Positions 30,590-40,080 of a stretch of 64,000 bases of DNA are shown one piece after another. The stretch is taken from NCBI RefSeq assembly GCF_000142805.1, contig NC_013079.1, positions 62,001 through 126,000 of the forward strand, in the 5' to 3' direction. Position numbers and translations under genes: made by a program. Each line of letters begins with the position of its first letter. Position 1 is the first letter of the stretch. Source of the stretch: Lachancea thermotolerans CBS 6340. Lineage: Eukaryota > Ascomycota > Saccharomycetes > Saccharomycetales > Saccharomycetaceae. The notes under the pieces are model-generated. The model worked only from the letters and a program-made list of their open reading frames with translations, had not been told where the DNA came from and did no database searches.

Positions 30590-31096
30590 TCATTCATTGC
30601 TCAACAATGCACTGAGTGCGATCAAGCCCATAAGTCCCATTTTGGCGTATTTGTTTTCTGAAATCCAGATTGTAATATATCCGAGCTGCGGGATGTAGCC
30701 CTTAACGGTCCCTACAATATCCTTTTCTTTGTGCAGGTATATTTTTCTCTTGGCATACAGCGGGATGTCGTTACCGGCATTATTGTCACCTTTGGTCAAC
30801 AGTAACTGCTTCCCGGAGGTCTCATCTACGTGCTCCCTTAGCACTCTGTGAACAATTGGAATCTCTTTATTGTCAACCTCGTAAACTACTACGTCACCCA
30901 CTTTATTTAGCTCATTCCTGTTCCACAAGAACAGGATATCGCCCCTTTGGAATGCCGGTTCCATAGATCCTGATAGCACCACCACAATTGGCGAGTGGGA
31001 GTTAGTAACTATGGAAAGTCCTTTCCAGAACATAAATGCTGACGCAAGAGCGAAGCATAGGTTCAGAAACCGAGTTAATTCAAGCCTCAGGTTCAT
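30590..31096 (-). CDS. SEC11: Signal peptidase complex catalytic subunit Sec11
   Basis: The 168-aa protein is the catalytic subunit of the ER signal peptidase. The N-terminal membrane segment ([21 protein letters not shown], about residues 10-30) is followed by catalytic Ser44 in [19 protein letters not shown] and His83 in PIVHRVLRE, with a conserved [14 protein letters not shown] block for the acidic residue. Length and sequence match S. cerevisiae Sec11 (167 aa). The frame is open five codons further, starting at a TTG, but the first ATG (31096) gives the conserved MNLRLEL. In S. cerevisiae it is YIR022W, next to DAL81 and MRS1, as here. Confidence 0.97.
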   Translation of the reverse strand: MNLRLELTRFLNLCFALASAFMFWKGLSIVTNSHSPIVVVLSGSMEPAFQRGDILFLWNRNELNKVGDVVVYEVDNKEIPIVHRVLREHVDETSGKQLLLTKGDNNAGNDIPLYAKRKIYLHKEKDIVGTVKGYIPQLGYITIWISENKYAKMGLMGLIALSALLSNE

Positions 31097-31346
31097 TATG
31101 CCGGGCCCCAATCAGAATTCTGTTGAGGGTGTTTATTTAGCGTAGTAATTATACGTATCAACATCTTGAATTCAACTGGGATCTTGTCGAGAATTAGAAT
31201 GTTTGAGTACAATTATACCCGAGTACATATGTATTTATAAAACATTGCTTAAATCAGCAACATAGGGTCTTAAAGGCTATAACAGCGGCGGAGCTTGAAG
31301 TAAGTAGCAAGCTTTACAAAACTTATCAAAGAAGTCGCCAAAATCA

Positions 31347-32012
31347 ATGAAGGTTGCAGTGTTTGGAGGCGCGGGGCGCGTTGGCAAGATTCTATGCTTA
31401 GCTTTGCGGGATAATGAGGCATTCGAGCCTCTTGCTGTGGTGCGCAGCGGCGAGCAAGCCAACGCTTTACAAGAATCAGGGGTGAACGCTTCAGTATTGG
31501 ATATAGAGAAGTGCACGGTCGAAAAAATCACTGCTGCAATAGAAGGCTGCGATGCCGTTGTTTGGACGGCATGCTCTGGCGGTATAGCAATGGATAGAAT
31601 CTTTACAATGGACTTAGATGGCGCCATTAAGGCCATAGAGGCCACCCAAAAAGCCAAAATCCAGCGGTTTATTATGGTTTCTGCAATCAACGTGGATAAC
31701 AGGGATGCATGGTGGCATACTGCTTTGAAAAATAACTTTATTGCAAAGAGAACCGCCGATCGCATATTGCAAACGTCGGGACTTCAATACACTATCTTAA
31801 GACCCGGTTCGCTACACTCAGAGCAGGGAACAGGAAAGTTATGTTCTCTTGATTCCTTGGAGCAGAAAAAACCGTGCCACTACTTGATCGAAAGGGAAGA
31901 TGTGGCGAGCTTCATCGTGCTTGCTTTGACTCATCCCGAGAAGACGACATATAAGACCATACCCCTTGCCAATGGTGAACTGCCCATGCAAGGCTTTTTA
32001 TATGTTGTATGA
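31347..32012 (+). CDS. NAD(P)-binding Rossmann protein, YMR090W-like
   Basis: The 221-aa protein resembles S. cerevisiae YMR090W (227 aa), a cytosolic NAD(P)-binding protein of unknown substrate in the atypical short-chain dehydrogenase (NmrA-like) group. It has the dinucleotide motif VAVFGGAGRVGK at residues 3-14, then ERITTAIEGCDAVVWTA-type strands, IQRFIMVSAINVDNRDAWW and YTILRPGS near residue 150, where the family carries its substrate-pocket residues; there is no classical SDR YxxxK pair. In S. cerevisiae the gene is on chromosome XIII, so here it interrupts the SEC11-MRS1 order. Confidence 0.8.
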   Translation: MKVAVFGGAGRVGKILCLALRDNEAFEPLAVVRSGEQANALQESGVNASVLDIEKCTVEKITAAIEGCDAVVWTACSGGIAMDRIFTMDLDGAIKAIEATQKAKIQRFIMVSAINVDNRDAWWHTALKNNFIAKRTADRILQTSGLQYTILRPGSLHSEQGTGKLCSLDSLEQKKPCHYLIEREDVASFIVLALTHPEKTTYKTIPLANGELPMQGFLYVV

Positions 32013-32048
32013 TTCTCTGAAAACGTTTACATAGGTTACCTCACGCGC

Positions 32049-33122
32049 TCACAACCGAGATATACATGACATTGAATAGTTACTTAACTCTTGTGATTTA
32101 GTTTCAACAAATCCTTTGAAGATTTCAAGGGCTTGCGTACTAGAGCGAGATGGCTCAATAGTGTTTTTGAGCTCCTCAAAGGTTTTTGTCCATTGGAGCC
32201 ATGCTAGCCCATGCAAAAGTGAGTCCGCCAAGTCATCTTCTTTGCTCTTGCCTGCCGCCTCCCCCAGGCCAAGTAGGTCGAAAAGACTGAACTTTTTAGC
32301 CAGCGGGAGCGAACCTAGGTTTTTGTTGATAATTTCAGGGACTTCGAACTTTGGGTTCGTCCGCTCCATGAGCATTGACTTAGTAAGCGCGATCTTGAGC
32401 ATCTTGGTTAAGGCAGAACTTCTAGCTTTAAGCTTAGCCTTCGGCGAACCAGCACCAAAAGTAGAATCCAACAGCGCATTTGTTGGTATAGAATTGCACC
32501 AGTATTCTGTCATTTTTTTAGGGTCTGAGGATTCAACAATGTAGTCAAGCCGCTGCCCAGGCGATTCTGCAGGTCTTGAGTAAAGCGCTTTAGATCGTAG
32601 AAAGGCAAAAAGTGTATATTCCAGAGCATTCACCTTCAAAATTGGATCTGGAACGTTTGCAGAACCCAGAGTACGTGTTCGCTGGCGCTCAATGACAAAA
32701 ACATCGGTCGGATCTAGCATCAGCACCTCTGTGAGTTTCTGACCCAAAAGAGCCATGTGTTTAGGCGCAAGCTGCAATTTCTGCATTTTTAAATCGATGA
32801 AGGCGCCATCAAGTCGTATTTTGTCCCATTTTACCAGACGGGGAATATTGTCGCTAGCAGCCCAGGAGAATCGAGAGTAAGCAAAGTTTTCCAGCCCCAA
32901 ATCCACGGCTGTAATACTCAAGTTGCCCCGCTGCGTACGCATGGCCGCTAACTGGTTCAAAATACCACATTGGTCAAGAATATTTTCCGTTATGATCGCT
33001 TTGGTGGTTCCAACACGGGATCCTACCGAGAAGGCCAGCTTCTTCAACGTTTTGGCATCGGATTTGTGGCAGCACCAGTCTAATGCCTCTAAAGTCGAGC
33101 GCCCTACTCCGGCTTTATGCAT
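32049..33122 (-). CDS. CCE1: Mitochondrial Holliday-junction resolvase, Cce1/Mrs1 ancestor
   Basis: The 357-aa protein is the single counterpart of the duplicated pair Cce1 (cruciform-cutting endonuclease) and Mrs1 (mitochondrial group I intron splicing factor). The N-terminus has a SAP-like helix segment with LKKLAFSVGSRVGTTKA. The RNase H-like resolvase core shows the acidic positions in TAVDLGLENFAYS (Asp74), FVIERQRTRT and KEDDLADSLLHGLAWLQW, so the nuclease residues look intact. The open frame runs 10 codons further up from a TTG; the first ATG is at 33122, giving a length close to Cce1 (353). Both YKL011C and YIR021W fit the position. Confidence 0.9.
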   Translation of the reverse strand: MHKAGVGRSTLEALDWCCHKSDAKTLKKLAFSVGSRVGTTKAIITENILDQCGILNQLAAMRTQRGNLSITAVDLGLENFAYSRFSWAASDNIPRLVKWDKIRLDGAFIDLKMQKLQLAPKHMALLGQKLTEVLMLDPTDVFVIERQRTRTLGSANVPDPILKVNALEYTLFAFLRSKALYSRPAESPGQRLDYIVESSDPKKMTEYWCNSIPTNALLDSTFGAGSPKAKLKARSSALTKMLKIALTKSMLMERTNPKFEVPEIINKNLGSLPLAKKFSLFDLLGLGEAAGKSKEDDLADSLLHGLAWLQWTKTFEELKNTIEPSRSSTQALEIFKGFVETKSQELSNYSMSCISRL

Positions 33123-33514
33123 GCCCTTTTTCAAAAGGGCCAGAAGCTTCAAATTACGACTGCTATTGATGGTTTTCTTTCTTGGTGATACTCAATTCAA
33201 GGAATCAAGCAAGCCGTAATATTTTGGAAAAGATGACAGAGCGAGTAAATAATTGTGACCAAGGCAGCTGGAACAAGGCGTAAAGCGATGCATTCTTAGC
33301 AAATGCGTCTTTAGCGCTGCATTAGAAACCTGTGAGACTTCAATGGGCCCCAGCAACCTGAAGCGGCTGTTATGGCATGGGCCTTTTGAATGTATTGTAA
33401 CATACATATTAAATTTTGACAGAACGGCATAGTGCCACTAAGCCGAACTGGTATAACACATTCAAATCTACTCCATTTTTTCTGGCAAACATTAGACTAT
33501 TTTCACGGTAAACC
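33123..33514. other. Divergent region between CCE1 and an unrecognised ORF
   Basis: About 390 bp, AT-rich near 33400-33500, with no gene I can support. It lies at the synteny break between the YKL011-side block and the YKL088-side block. Confidence 0.5.
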
Positions 33515-34648
33515 ATGAGCTACGACTCTCGTTCTTCTATATTGCGACGTGGTTTTAGACTCTCAAGTTCCCGATGTCAGCGTCGCAGTACAAAAGGCGC
33601 CTGCAAGTACAAATTAAAATCCATCTCAAGGGCGACGGAGAATTACTGTGTTCATCACTTAGCTATATCTGTACTGATGCCATTCTCAAGAGATTGGGTA
33701 GATTCTCAGAGGACATCCCCAGTGCCAACAAGGCCCGGCACCGTGTATCTTGGCAAGTACAGCTTTTCCCGCGACACACTGGAAGAAACGCGAAACGAGG
33801 AGCAGATCACAGACTTTAGGACGCCGCCAAAATCTTCGCGGTCGTTTCGCACCTCCATCAAGCGCGTTTTTGGCAAGCAGGCATTGCAACAGATTGAACC
33901 GCACCCGGACCCAACAAAGCGTCACCACAAGTTCAGGCGATGGCTCAACACGCCTGAGAAAGAATTCACTTGTACCTGGAGTGACTTTGAGGATGGCCTC
34001 GCCCCAAGAACAGCCACCACGTCAGACGAGGCTAGGTCGGAACGCAGCTCAGGCAACGAGGTTGCGAGCATGACGCATGGCACCGGAGAGTCTGCGTATG
34101 ACACGTTGCGCCGCGAGCGCGATGATTCGAGCGATGTGGTCTTCGAAATGTTCAGCAGAATGTTCCTCGATTCAAATTCGGGAGCAACATTGCATGAAGA
34201 TAAACTGCAAAGCGAACCAATCAAAACTGCAGGCTCTGCCCCCTGTGCACGCTCGAAGAATCGTTCTGGGAAGAGAAAACATACTATCCTTCGCAAGTTT
34301 CGCTCCACGCTCCGCAGGAGTCGGCCCCGCGAGACGGCAGGACAGTTCACTCTTACCGAGAAATACATGGGCTCCGACGAGAATCTTCAACGATGCTTGG
34401 ATGACATGGACCTTATGCCCTTTGACTTGACAGCACCATCAACGGCTGGGAACAGCGGGGAGTTCCGCGATGCAAGTGCCGCCGCCCACGGCCATGAAAC
34501 TGCTTTTGCAGGGGGCTTCTCGGACGCCGAGCGTACATACAGGCGTAGGTTCAGCAATGAGTCCTACGATTCTGGTTTTCTTCCAGGAGCCTTACACGTC
34601 AGGAAGATCCGCCAGTGCCATGCAGAAAGAAGTCCACATTGTGAGTAG
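33515..34648 (+). CDS. Unrecognised 377-aa basic, Ser/Arg-rich protein
   Basis: I do not recognise this ORF. It starts at the ATG 33515 and runs 377 codons. The first 54 residues are basic and of unclear reality; a second in-frame ATG at 33677 (MPFSRDWVDSQRTS) is an equally plausible start. Later text shows FRTSIKRVFGKQA, HHKFRRWLNTPEKEFTCTWSDF and an R/K-rich stretch RKHTILRKFRSTLRRSRP followed by an acidic DMDLMPFDL. No membrane segment, signal peptide or enzyme motif is visible, and it looks largely disordered. It lies at a synteny breakpoint between CCE1 and CAB3. Length and coding strand support a real gene, but function is unknown. Confidence 0.6.
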   Translation: MSYDSRSSILRRGFRLSSSRCQRRSTKGACKYKLKSISRATENYCVHHLAISVLMPFSRDWVDSQRTSPVPTRPGTVYLGKYSFSRDTLEETRNEEQITDFRTPPKSSRSFRTSIKRVFGKQALQQIEPHPDPTKRHHKFRRWLNTPEKEFTCTWSDFEDGLAPRTATTSDEARSERSSGNEVASMTHGTGESAYDTLRRERDDSSDVVFEMFSRMFLDSNSGATLHEDKLQSEPIKTAGSAPCARSKNRSGKRKHTILRKFRSTLRRSRPRETAGQFTLTEKYMGSDENLQRCLDDMDLMPFDLTAPSTAGNSGEFRDASAAAHGHETAFAGGFSDAERTYRRRFSNESYDSGFLPGALHVRKIRQCHAERSPHCE

Positions 34649-35076
34649 CTAAAACTGCTGCTCAAAAACACCACAGCAACGGGTAGCGCTGCGTATAACC
34701 TGCGATAGATGTGCATTCATCGGATCCCTCCCACAAGAACGATTACGTAATACAGTAAGCATCAAACGTTTCAAACAAATACTGCGAAAGAACACTAGAA
34801 GGAGTGCACCTTTGCATCCTCGTCGATACTGTAACATAATGATGTGTTTCGGGGCTACGACCAAGTCAAAACTTAGCTTTCTACGCTATCTGTTGGCTTC
34901 TTCTCTCTCTGGCAGTCTTCTGACTCTTGGCCATTGTCTTGCATTTATTTTCATCATGGCACACATAAAAAATTATGTAGATGAAATATTAGCTCTGCTT
35001 AACAGAACTGACAACGGACTGGACAGGAAAAACAGCAGAAAGCAGGCAGAGATTGGGCAAGCAGTAGCTAGTTGGT
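34649..35076. other. Upstream region of CAB3
   Basis: About 430 bp. A short frame with a hydrophobic segment (about 34842-35093) overlaps the start of CAB3 in another frame; it is not supported. A TAG in the CAB3 frame at 35065-35067 blocks any upstream extension of CAB3. Confidence 0.5.
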
Positions 35077-36609
35077 ATGGTCGGAAGCACTAATGAGGCT
35101 AGTGGAAGCACACCAGTGTCAATATTGGCAAAAAACGGCAATACCACGAGGGAAATCACAGCTTACAAAGGTGGTAGTGGCGGGGCGCAAAACACCCAAG
35201 AGAGCACGCCTAGCTATCGCCCCGCGGAGGAAAGCACGTATATGAACCCACAAAAGCTAAGAGTGGTAACTTCCGGGAAAGATAAGGAGTCCAACGGCCC
35301 GGCCGCCACAGGGCAGCGGGTGGAAAGCAGCGTCGGCGCCGAGCAGGCGCGGTCTGCAAGCGGGGCGGGGTTAAAGAGCCCCATGAGCGCCCTGGGCACT
35401 GCAGTTTCGTTTACGGTGTCGAATATCGCGGACAAGATCTCACATAGAGGCTCTATCTCCGCGAGACCGTCATCTGTGGCGCTCGCTGCGCAAGCTAATA
35501 ATGGCGTTGGCGGGGGTGGCGCTCAGGGCGAAGAGCAACCGCCGGTCAACACAGGGACGCCTTTCGGGTCATCTGCAGCGTCATCGCGCCAGAACTCAGT
35601 TCATATTCCGGGTGAGTTCATTTTCTTTGAGCCCACTAATAGGCCGCAGTCTGCTTCCCCTTCGGCGAACTCAAGCGCCGTGCGCAAGTTGCCCCACCAC
35701 TCGAACAAGGCTATCATCGATTCACAGCCAGGTCCACAGGTTCCGTTCACAGAGTTTTTCCAGAAGCAGGACGACAAGAAGATTCATATTTTGATAGGCG
35801 CCACTGGCTCGGTCGCCACAATAAAAGTGCCTGCAATTATTGACAAGTTGTTTAAGACATACGGTCCCGACAAAGTGTCCATCCAGCTAGTGGTCACCAA
35901 GCCAGCGGAACACTTTCTTAGAGGGCTTAAAATATCTACAGACGTGAAAATCTGGCGTGACGAGGATGAGTGGTGCGGCTTCAAGCGAATGGGTGACCCA
36001 GTTCTACATACAGAGCTACGGCGGTGGGCGGACGTGTGCCTTCTGGCCCCGTTGTCCGCAAACACCCTGGCCAAAATTGCGAACGGCATATGCGACAACC
36101 TACTAACTTCACTACTACGGTGCTGGACGGCCTCCACTCCAGTGCTGGTTGCACCAGCAATGAACACGTTCATGTACACACACCCTGTGACCAAGAAACA
36201 TCTCACCATGCTACAGGAGGACTGGCCTTTCATAACGGTTCTGAAGCCTGTTGAAAAGGTGCTAGTATGCGGCGACATTGGAATGGGTGGGATGCGTGAT
36301 TGGCACGACATTGTCGATATCCTGACAAAAAAGATCTCTGAGATCCGCGGTGGTGTCGGCGGTTCTGACGCCGAAGAAGAGGATGGCGACGACGATGACG
36401 ATGAGGCGGATGCTAACGCGGCTGATGAAACAGACAGCGAAGATAGTGGGCTTGACGACGACGATGATGATGACGATGAAGATGACGATGACGATGGTGA
36501 AGAGGGCAACGCGAACGGCAGTGGCTACAGGGATCTCAAAGACCCCCAGAACGTAGAGCCGCTGGCTCCGCTGCGAAGCGCGCGCTCGGTGCAAGGCTCA
36601 CAGTCTTAA
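35077..36609 (+). CDS. CAB3: Phosphopantothenoylcysteine decarboxylase subunit Cab3
   Basis: The 510-aa protein belongs to the Cab3/Sis2/Vhs3 family. In S. cerevisiae Cab3 forms a heterotrimeric PPCDC with Sis2 or Vhs3, making phosphopantetheine in CoA synthesis. Residues 1-230 are low-complexity; the flavoprotein domain spans about 235-425 with GATGSVATIKVPAIIDKLFK, His311 in VLHTELRRWAD, the PAMN block APAMNTFMY (Asn363) and Cys398 in VCGDIGMGGM. The cysteine and the wording of these blocks identify Cab3 rather than Sis2/Vhs3, which lack the cysteine. An acidic Asp/Glu tail covers about 433-487. Synteny with CYT2, SRX1 and MDH1 matches YKL088W. The start is the ATG at 35077. Confidence 0.92.
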   Translation: MVGSTNEASGSTPVSILAKNGNTTREITAYKGGSGGAQNTQESTPSYRPAEESTYMNPQKLRVVTSGKDKESNGPAATGQRVESSVGAEQARSASGAGLKSPMSALGTAVSFTVSNIADKISHRGSISARPSSVALAAQANNGVGGGGAQGEEQPPVNTGTPFGSSAASSRQNSVHIPGEFIFFEPTNRPQSASPSANSSAVRKLPHHSNKAIIDSQPGPQVPFTEFFQKQDDKKIHILIGATGSVATIKVPAIIDKLFKTYGPDKVSIQLVVTKPAEHFLRGLKISTDVKIWRDEDEWCGFKRMGDPVLHTELRRWADVCLLAPLSANTLAKIANGICDNLLTSLLRCWTASTPVLVAPAMNTFMYTHPVTKKHLTMLQEDWPFITVLKPVEKVLVCGDIGMGGMRDWHDIVDILTKKISEIRGGVGGSDAEEEDGDDDDDEADANAADETDSEDSGLDDDDDDDDEDDDDDGEEGNANGSGYRDLKDPQNVEPLAPLRSARSVQGSQS

Positions 36610-37950
36610 ACTGTAATTTCTCCTGCTCCTATATCAAAAATCACGTTTTTCGCTCTCGGCATTCACATTGTAACATTTTATCTCGCATACATACATAGCA
36701 TTAATTGGTTGTAGACTGGTCCTGCAAGTTTTGCGGTCCACCTACGATGCTCCACCAACCTGTAGACGGCTGACAGATTTGCCGATATTCCACCAGAAAA
36801 CTCGCTCCAACGAACTCTCGCCTGTTACCGCCGTGTCAATGAGGGAGGGAAGAAGGGGAGACAAACTTATCTTCTAGCTTGCTGAGCGGGGGCCAACAGG
36901 GAACCGCTGTGCAACCAGGCAGCGGCCACTAAAGTACTGGAGTGCCGAGGAGACTCTAAACTTAAAACTTCCCTCGGCTTACATGTTCACCCTGACAACC
37001 AGATTGTCTTCTGGACAGCGCCCAGTTCTGATGATACCGCCCTGAAACTCAAGCGCACACCAACAAGAAGCCTGGCTCGTTGCACTTAAGATTTGACTGT
37101 GCTATCAGCCTCGCAAGGCGTGTAATGCCTGCCTACTTTCACAAGACGCCCTAACGCGACCCGCACCCTCAACGTTAGTTACCAGCTACCCCTTCTTCGA
37201 ACCCTTGCTGGCCTCCGACTTGTCTCCGAATTGCCCGCCAAAGCACGGCCCGTGGGATCCGGCCGCTGCCCCTAACTACCCGTTTCCTGATAGTTCGTTA
37301 ATATTCTGGGTGCTCTTAAGTAAGACTATTTTGTGGGTGCCAAACGCGCTTCTTAGAAGATCCTAATAAAACCCTGTTCATCGTGCGACGTTGATGAACG
37401 CAGAACATTGAGCGAAGAAAGTTCCGCAGAGTAACACCGGGTCTGGGGATTCGAGCGTTATTTCCAGAGAGTGGTTTGCTCGAAATGCACCCTACTTTCA
37501 GGCCAGCCGGACTGCCTAAGGCGAAAGTGTGGTTCCTACAGCTTACGACAGCCGCACAAGGACAAGAGTCGAGGGTTAAGGAATAGAAGAAGGCCAAGAA
37601 CGCCAAGATAGTCGGCATCGGAGCAAGTTATGGAGCAGCTAAGCGGAAAAATCTGAGTGCGAAAGTGCGGCGAGATGCTACGACGGAATGAAGAGCGCGC
37701 CACGGAAATACAGTGGGTTACTTAGCGGACAGGCGCGAATCACAGGGCCAGCGATGCACTCGGGGCTTGCAGTGCGGCGGATCAATGCGGATGGCGCCAG
37801 GAAATTTCTTGGAGTGAAAATTATCCTCTAGTTGTTGCATGAGGAATGGCGCTCTCAGGGCTCACAGCGCGCGTGGTATATAAGTGCGCGATGTGTGGGC
37901 GTGTTTTGTTTCTTGAGGTCTTATTTCAGAACTGCTCTTACCTGTATTCA
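36610..37950. other. CAB3-FRE intergenic region
   Basis: About 1.3 kb without a credible gene. It holds YRCACCC candidates for Aft-type iron regulators at 37162-37168 and 37486-37492, and TATATAAG at 37877-37884, about 70 bp before the ferric-reductase start. The remainder shows nothing I can name. Confidence 0.55.
37486..37492 (+). promoter_or_regulatory. Candidate Aft1/Aft2-type site (TGCACCC) upstream of FRE
   Basis: TGCACCC matches the YRCACCC core bound by the S. cerevisiae iron regulators. It lies about 460 bp before the FRE ATG; a second match (CGCACCC, 37162-37168) is 790 bp away. Seven-base matches occur by chance, so this is a weak call supported mainly by the gene it precedes. Confidence 0.4.
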
Positions 37951-40080
37951 ATGAAGCTTCCCCTGCCAATCGCACTGGCACAATTTATTGTTTCGTGCAG
38001 CGCCAAGCCATCCGAGCTCACCTACAAGGAGATAGACTATGTTGCGTACTCTTGCATGTACACACTTAGCAGCACAGCTGCATGGTGTAGCAGTGATCTG
38101 TATGGGCTAAGCTGTTACTGCACGGATGACAACGCGATGGGGTCGTTCTTATATTGTGTGCACGAGTTCCTGGAGACCAAGAACCCCGATACGGTCGAGG
38201 AGTGGGTATATCCGCAGTGCGCCAACTCTACAGTCGAGGGACTGAAGCAAATCTACGAAAATTCAACCAATTATATGGTAAACACCTCTGAGGTCCCGGG
38301 CTTCAACATCTCCGTCCCCGTCGACTTTCCGGTCTACGTGAATGCGACAATGTATCAGTACAATTACATGACGTATAACGCGTTCTGGGGTAACTTGAAG
38401 CACGCGAATTTTATGGGCACGGGCGCAGTAGCCTACTGGGGCCTAGTGTTCTTGTGTGGCACCATCTCCTCAATGATGCACCGGTTTGCCCCTAGGCTGA
38501 CATTAAGTTTGAACAAAAAATCATCGCAGCTGTGGATTGTCCGCTGGTATAGAAAAAATGTGTCGCTACCGGCGGCATTCGGCACCGTGCACACCAAAAG
38601 AAACTTTGCCTTGGGACTTCTTCCCACGCGGTTGGAATCGCTTATCATTTTTGGTTTCTTTGTGATGGTGCTACTGTTCCAAGCAGTGAACATCAAACGG
38701 ACTATGAACAACACCTTCTTCCCCGAAAAAGTTCAAGAAATTTCCCGTTATGTGGGAGATCGCAGCGGTGTTATTGCCAATTACCTGATGACGCTAACGT
38801 ACTTGCTCGCTGGTCGTAACCAAATATTTATGTGGCTCACGGGCTGGAAGCAGTCAACTTTCATGACCTACCATAAATGGGTGGGCCGCTTCCTATTTCT
38901 AACAGTATTCACCCACACTATTTCGATGCTTATGTACACTTATGCGGAAGATGCGTACGAGTATTACTCAGGCAGCCAATGGTGGAGGTACGGTGCGGCA
39001 GCCACCGTCGCGGGTGGCACCATGTTTCTTCAAGCTTTCAGTTGGTTGCGAGAAAAAAACTACGAAGTGTTCCTCTATGTCCACATCGCGATGGCAATCG
39101 TGTTTTTGCTTGGCGCTTGGAAGCACATTGAGATATTTGACTATCAAGAGTGGGCTTACGCAACGCTCGCTATATGGGCTTTTGATAGAGTTGTGAGGCT
39201 TGTCCGTATTTTCTCCTTTGGCGTCAAGACAGCCAAAGTGTGTATTGTTTCAAACGAGACCCTGCAGGTGACTGTCGACAGAGGCTCTTGGTGGCCTTTC
39301 TTTCCTGGCGCTTTTGGCTATGTGCACTTTTTGAAAACGTCCATTTTTTGGCAATCGCATCCGTTTACTGTTTGCAAGACTGACAATAACGAGCTCAGAC
39401 TCTACATCAAAATTAAACGCGGTGTAACTGAAATACTTTACAAGCAATTGCTCAACGAACCTAATTATACCGGTGAGGTCAAAATCGCTGTTGAAGGTCC
39501 ATATGGCGACAAGAAGCCCGCCAAGTCCTATGAACAAGTGCTTCTGTATAGCGGCGGTAATGGAATCCCAGGTCCTTATGCATATGCTAAAGAACTTGGT
39601 GTCACCGCTAACACCCAAAAGACGCAATTCGTAAAACTGTATTGGGTGATAAGACACTGGAATTCTCTCGACTGGTCTTTGGAGGAGCTTCAGGCCCTTC
39701 AAAAATACACTAATATCCAGACGGTCATATATGTAACCAAGGCTCACGAGGTTAAATTTGGTGACAAGCTCTTGCCCCATTTTGAGCCTAGTTGCTCAAG
39801 CTCTTCCATTGCGGAAAAGGATTCTGCAGTCGCGATAACAAGCGCTGCCTATAACGATGTGCTTCAGAAAGTTTTGCCTCACATTGAATTTAGGGAAGGC
39901 AGACCAGTAATCTCCGATGTTGTTAGAGAAGACATCGAAGACTGCCAAGATAAGAATACAGCACTTATCACTTGCGGTCACAGTGACATGTGCGATGAAA
40001 TTAGACAAGTAATTGCTGTTAAAGTTGGAGACCATAAAACAAGTAGGATTGATCTCTTCGAGGAGCTCCAAACATGGTAA
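37951..40080 (+). CDS. Plasma-membrane ferric/cupric reductase, FRE2/FRE3-type
   Basis: The 709-aa protein is a flavocytochrome of the FRE family, reducing extracellular Fe3+ (often siderophore-bound) with NADPH electrons. Its length is near Fre2/Fre3 (711). It has a signal peptide (MKLPLPIALAQFIVSCSAKP), a Cys- and glycosylation-rich ectodomain, and membrane helices with paired haem histidines near residues 308/322 (YHKWVGRFLFLTVFTH) and 377/391 (HIAMAIVFLLGAWKH). The FAD-binding HPFT sits near residue 469, NADPH-binding GGNGIPGPYA near 534 and a C-terminal CGHSDMC near 675. An in-frame ATG at 37846 exists, but TATATAAG (37877-37884) lies between the two, so 37951 is chosen. In S. cerevisiae FRE2 and FRE3 are subtelomeric; here the gene interrupts CAB3 and TIM10. 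Confidence 0.9.
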   Translation: MKLPLPIALAQFIVSCSAKPSELTYKEIDYVAYSCMYTLSSTAAWCSSDLYGLSCYCTDDNAMGSFLYCVHEFLETKNPDTVEEWVYPQCANSTVEGLKQIYENSTNYMVNTSEVPGFNISVPVDFPVYVNATMYQYNYMTYNAFWGNLKHANFMGTGAVAYWGLVFLCGTISSMMHRFAPRLTLSLNKKSSQLWIVRWYRKNVSLPAAFGTVHTKRNFALGLLPTRLESLIIFGFFVMVLLFQAVNIKRTMNNTFFPEKVQEISRYVGDRSGVIANYLMTLTYLLAGRNQIFMWLTGWKQSTFMTYHKWVGRFLFLTVFTHTISMLMYTYAEDAYEYYSGSQWWRYGAAATVAGGTMFLQAFSWLREKNYEVFLYVHIAMAIVFLLGAWKHIEIFDYQEWAYATLAIWAFDRVVRLVRIFSFGVKTAKVCIVSNETLQVTVDRGSWWPFFPGAFGYVHFLKTSIFWQSHPFTVCKTDNNELRLYIKIKRGVTEILYKQLLNEPNYTGEVKIAVEGPYGDKKPAKSYEQVLLYSGGNGIPGPYAYAKELGVTANTQKTQFVKLYWVIRHWNSLDWSLEELQALQKYTNIQTVIYVTKAHEVKFGDKLLPHFEPSCSSSSIAEKDSAVAITSAAYNDVLQKVLPHIEFREGRPVISDVVREDIEDCQDKNTALITCGHSDMCDEIRQVIAVKVGDHKTSRIDLFEELQTW

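Noticed and set aside
35784-36509. 241-codon minus-strand frame rich in Ser
   Set aside because: It is antisense to CAB3; the Ser run is the complement of the GAC/GAT acidic tail.
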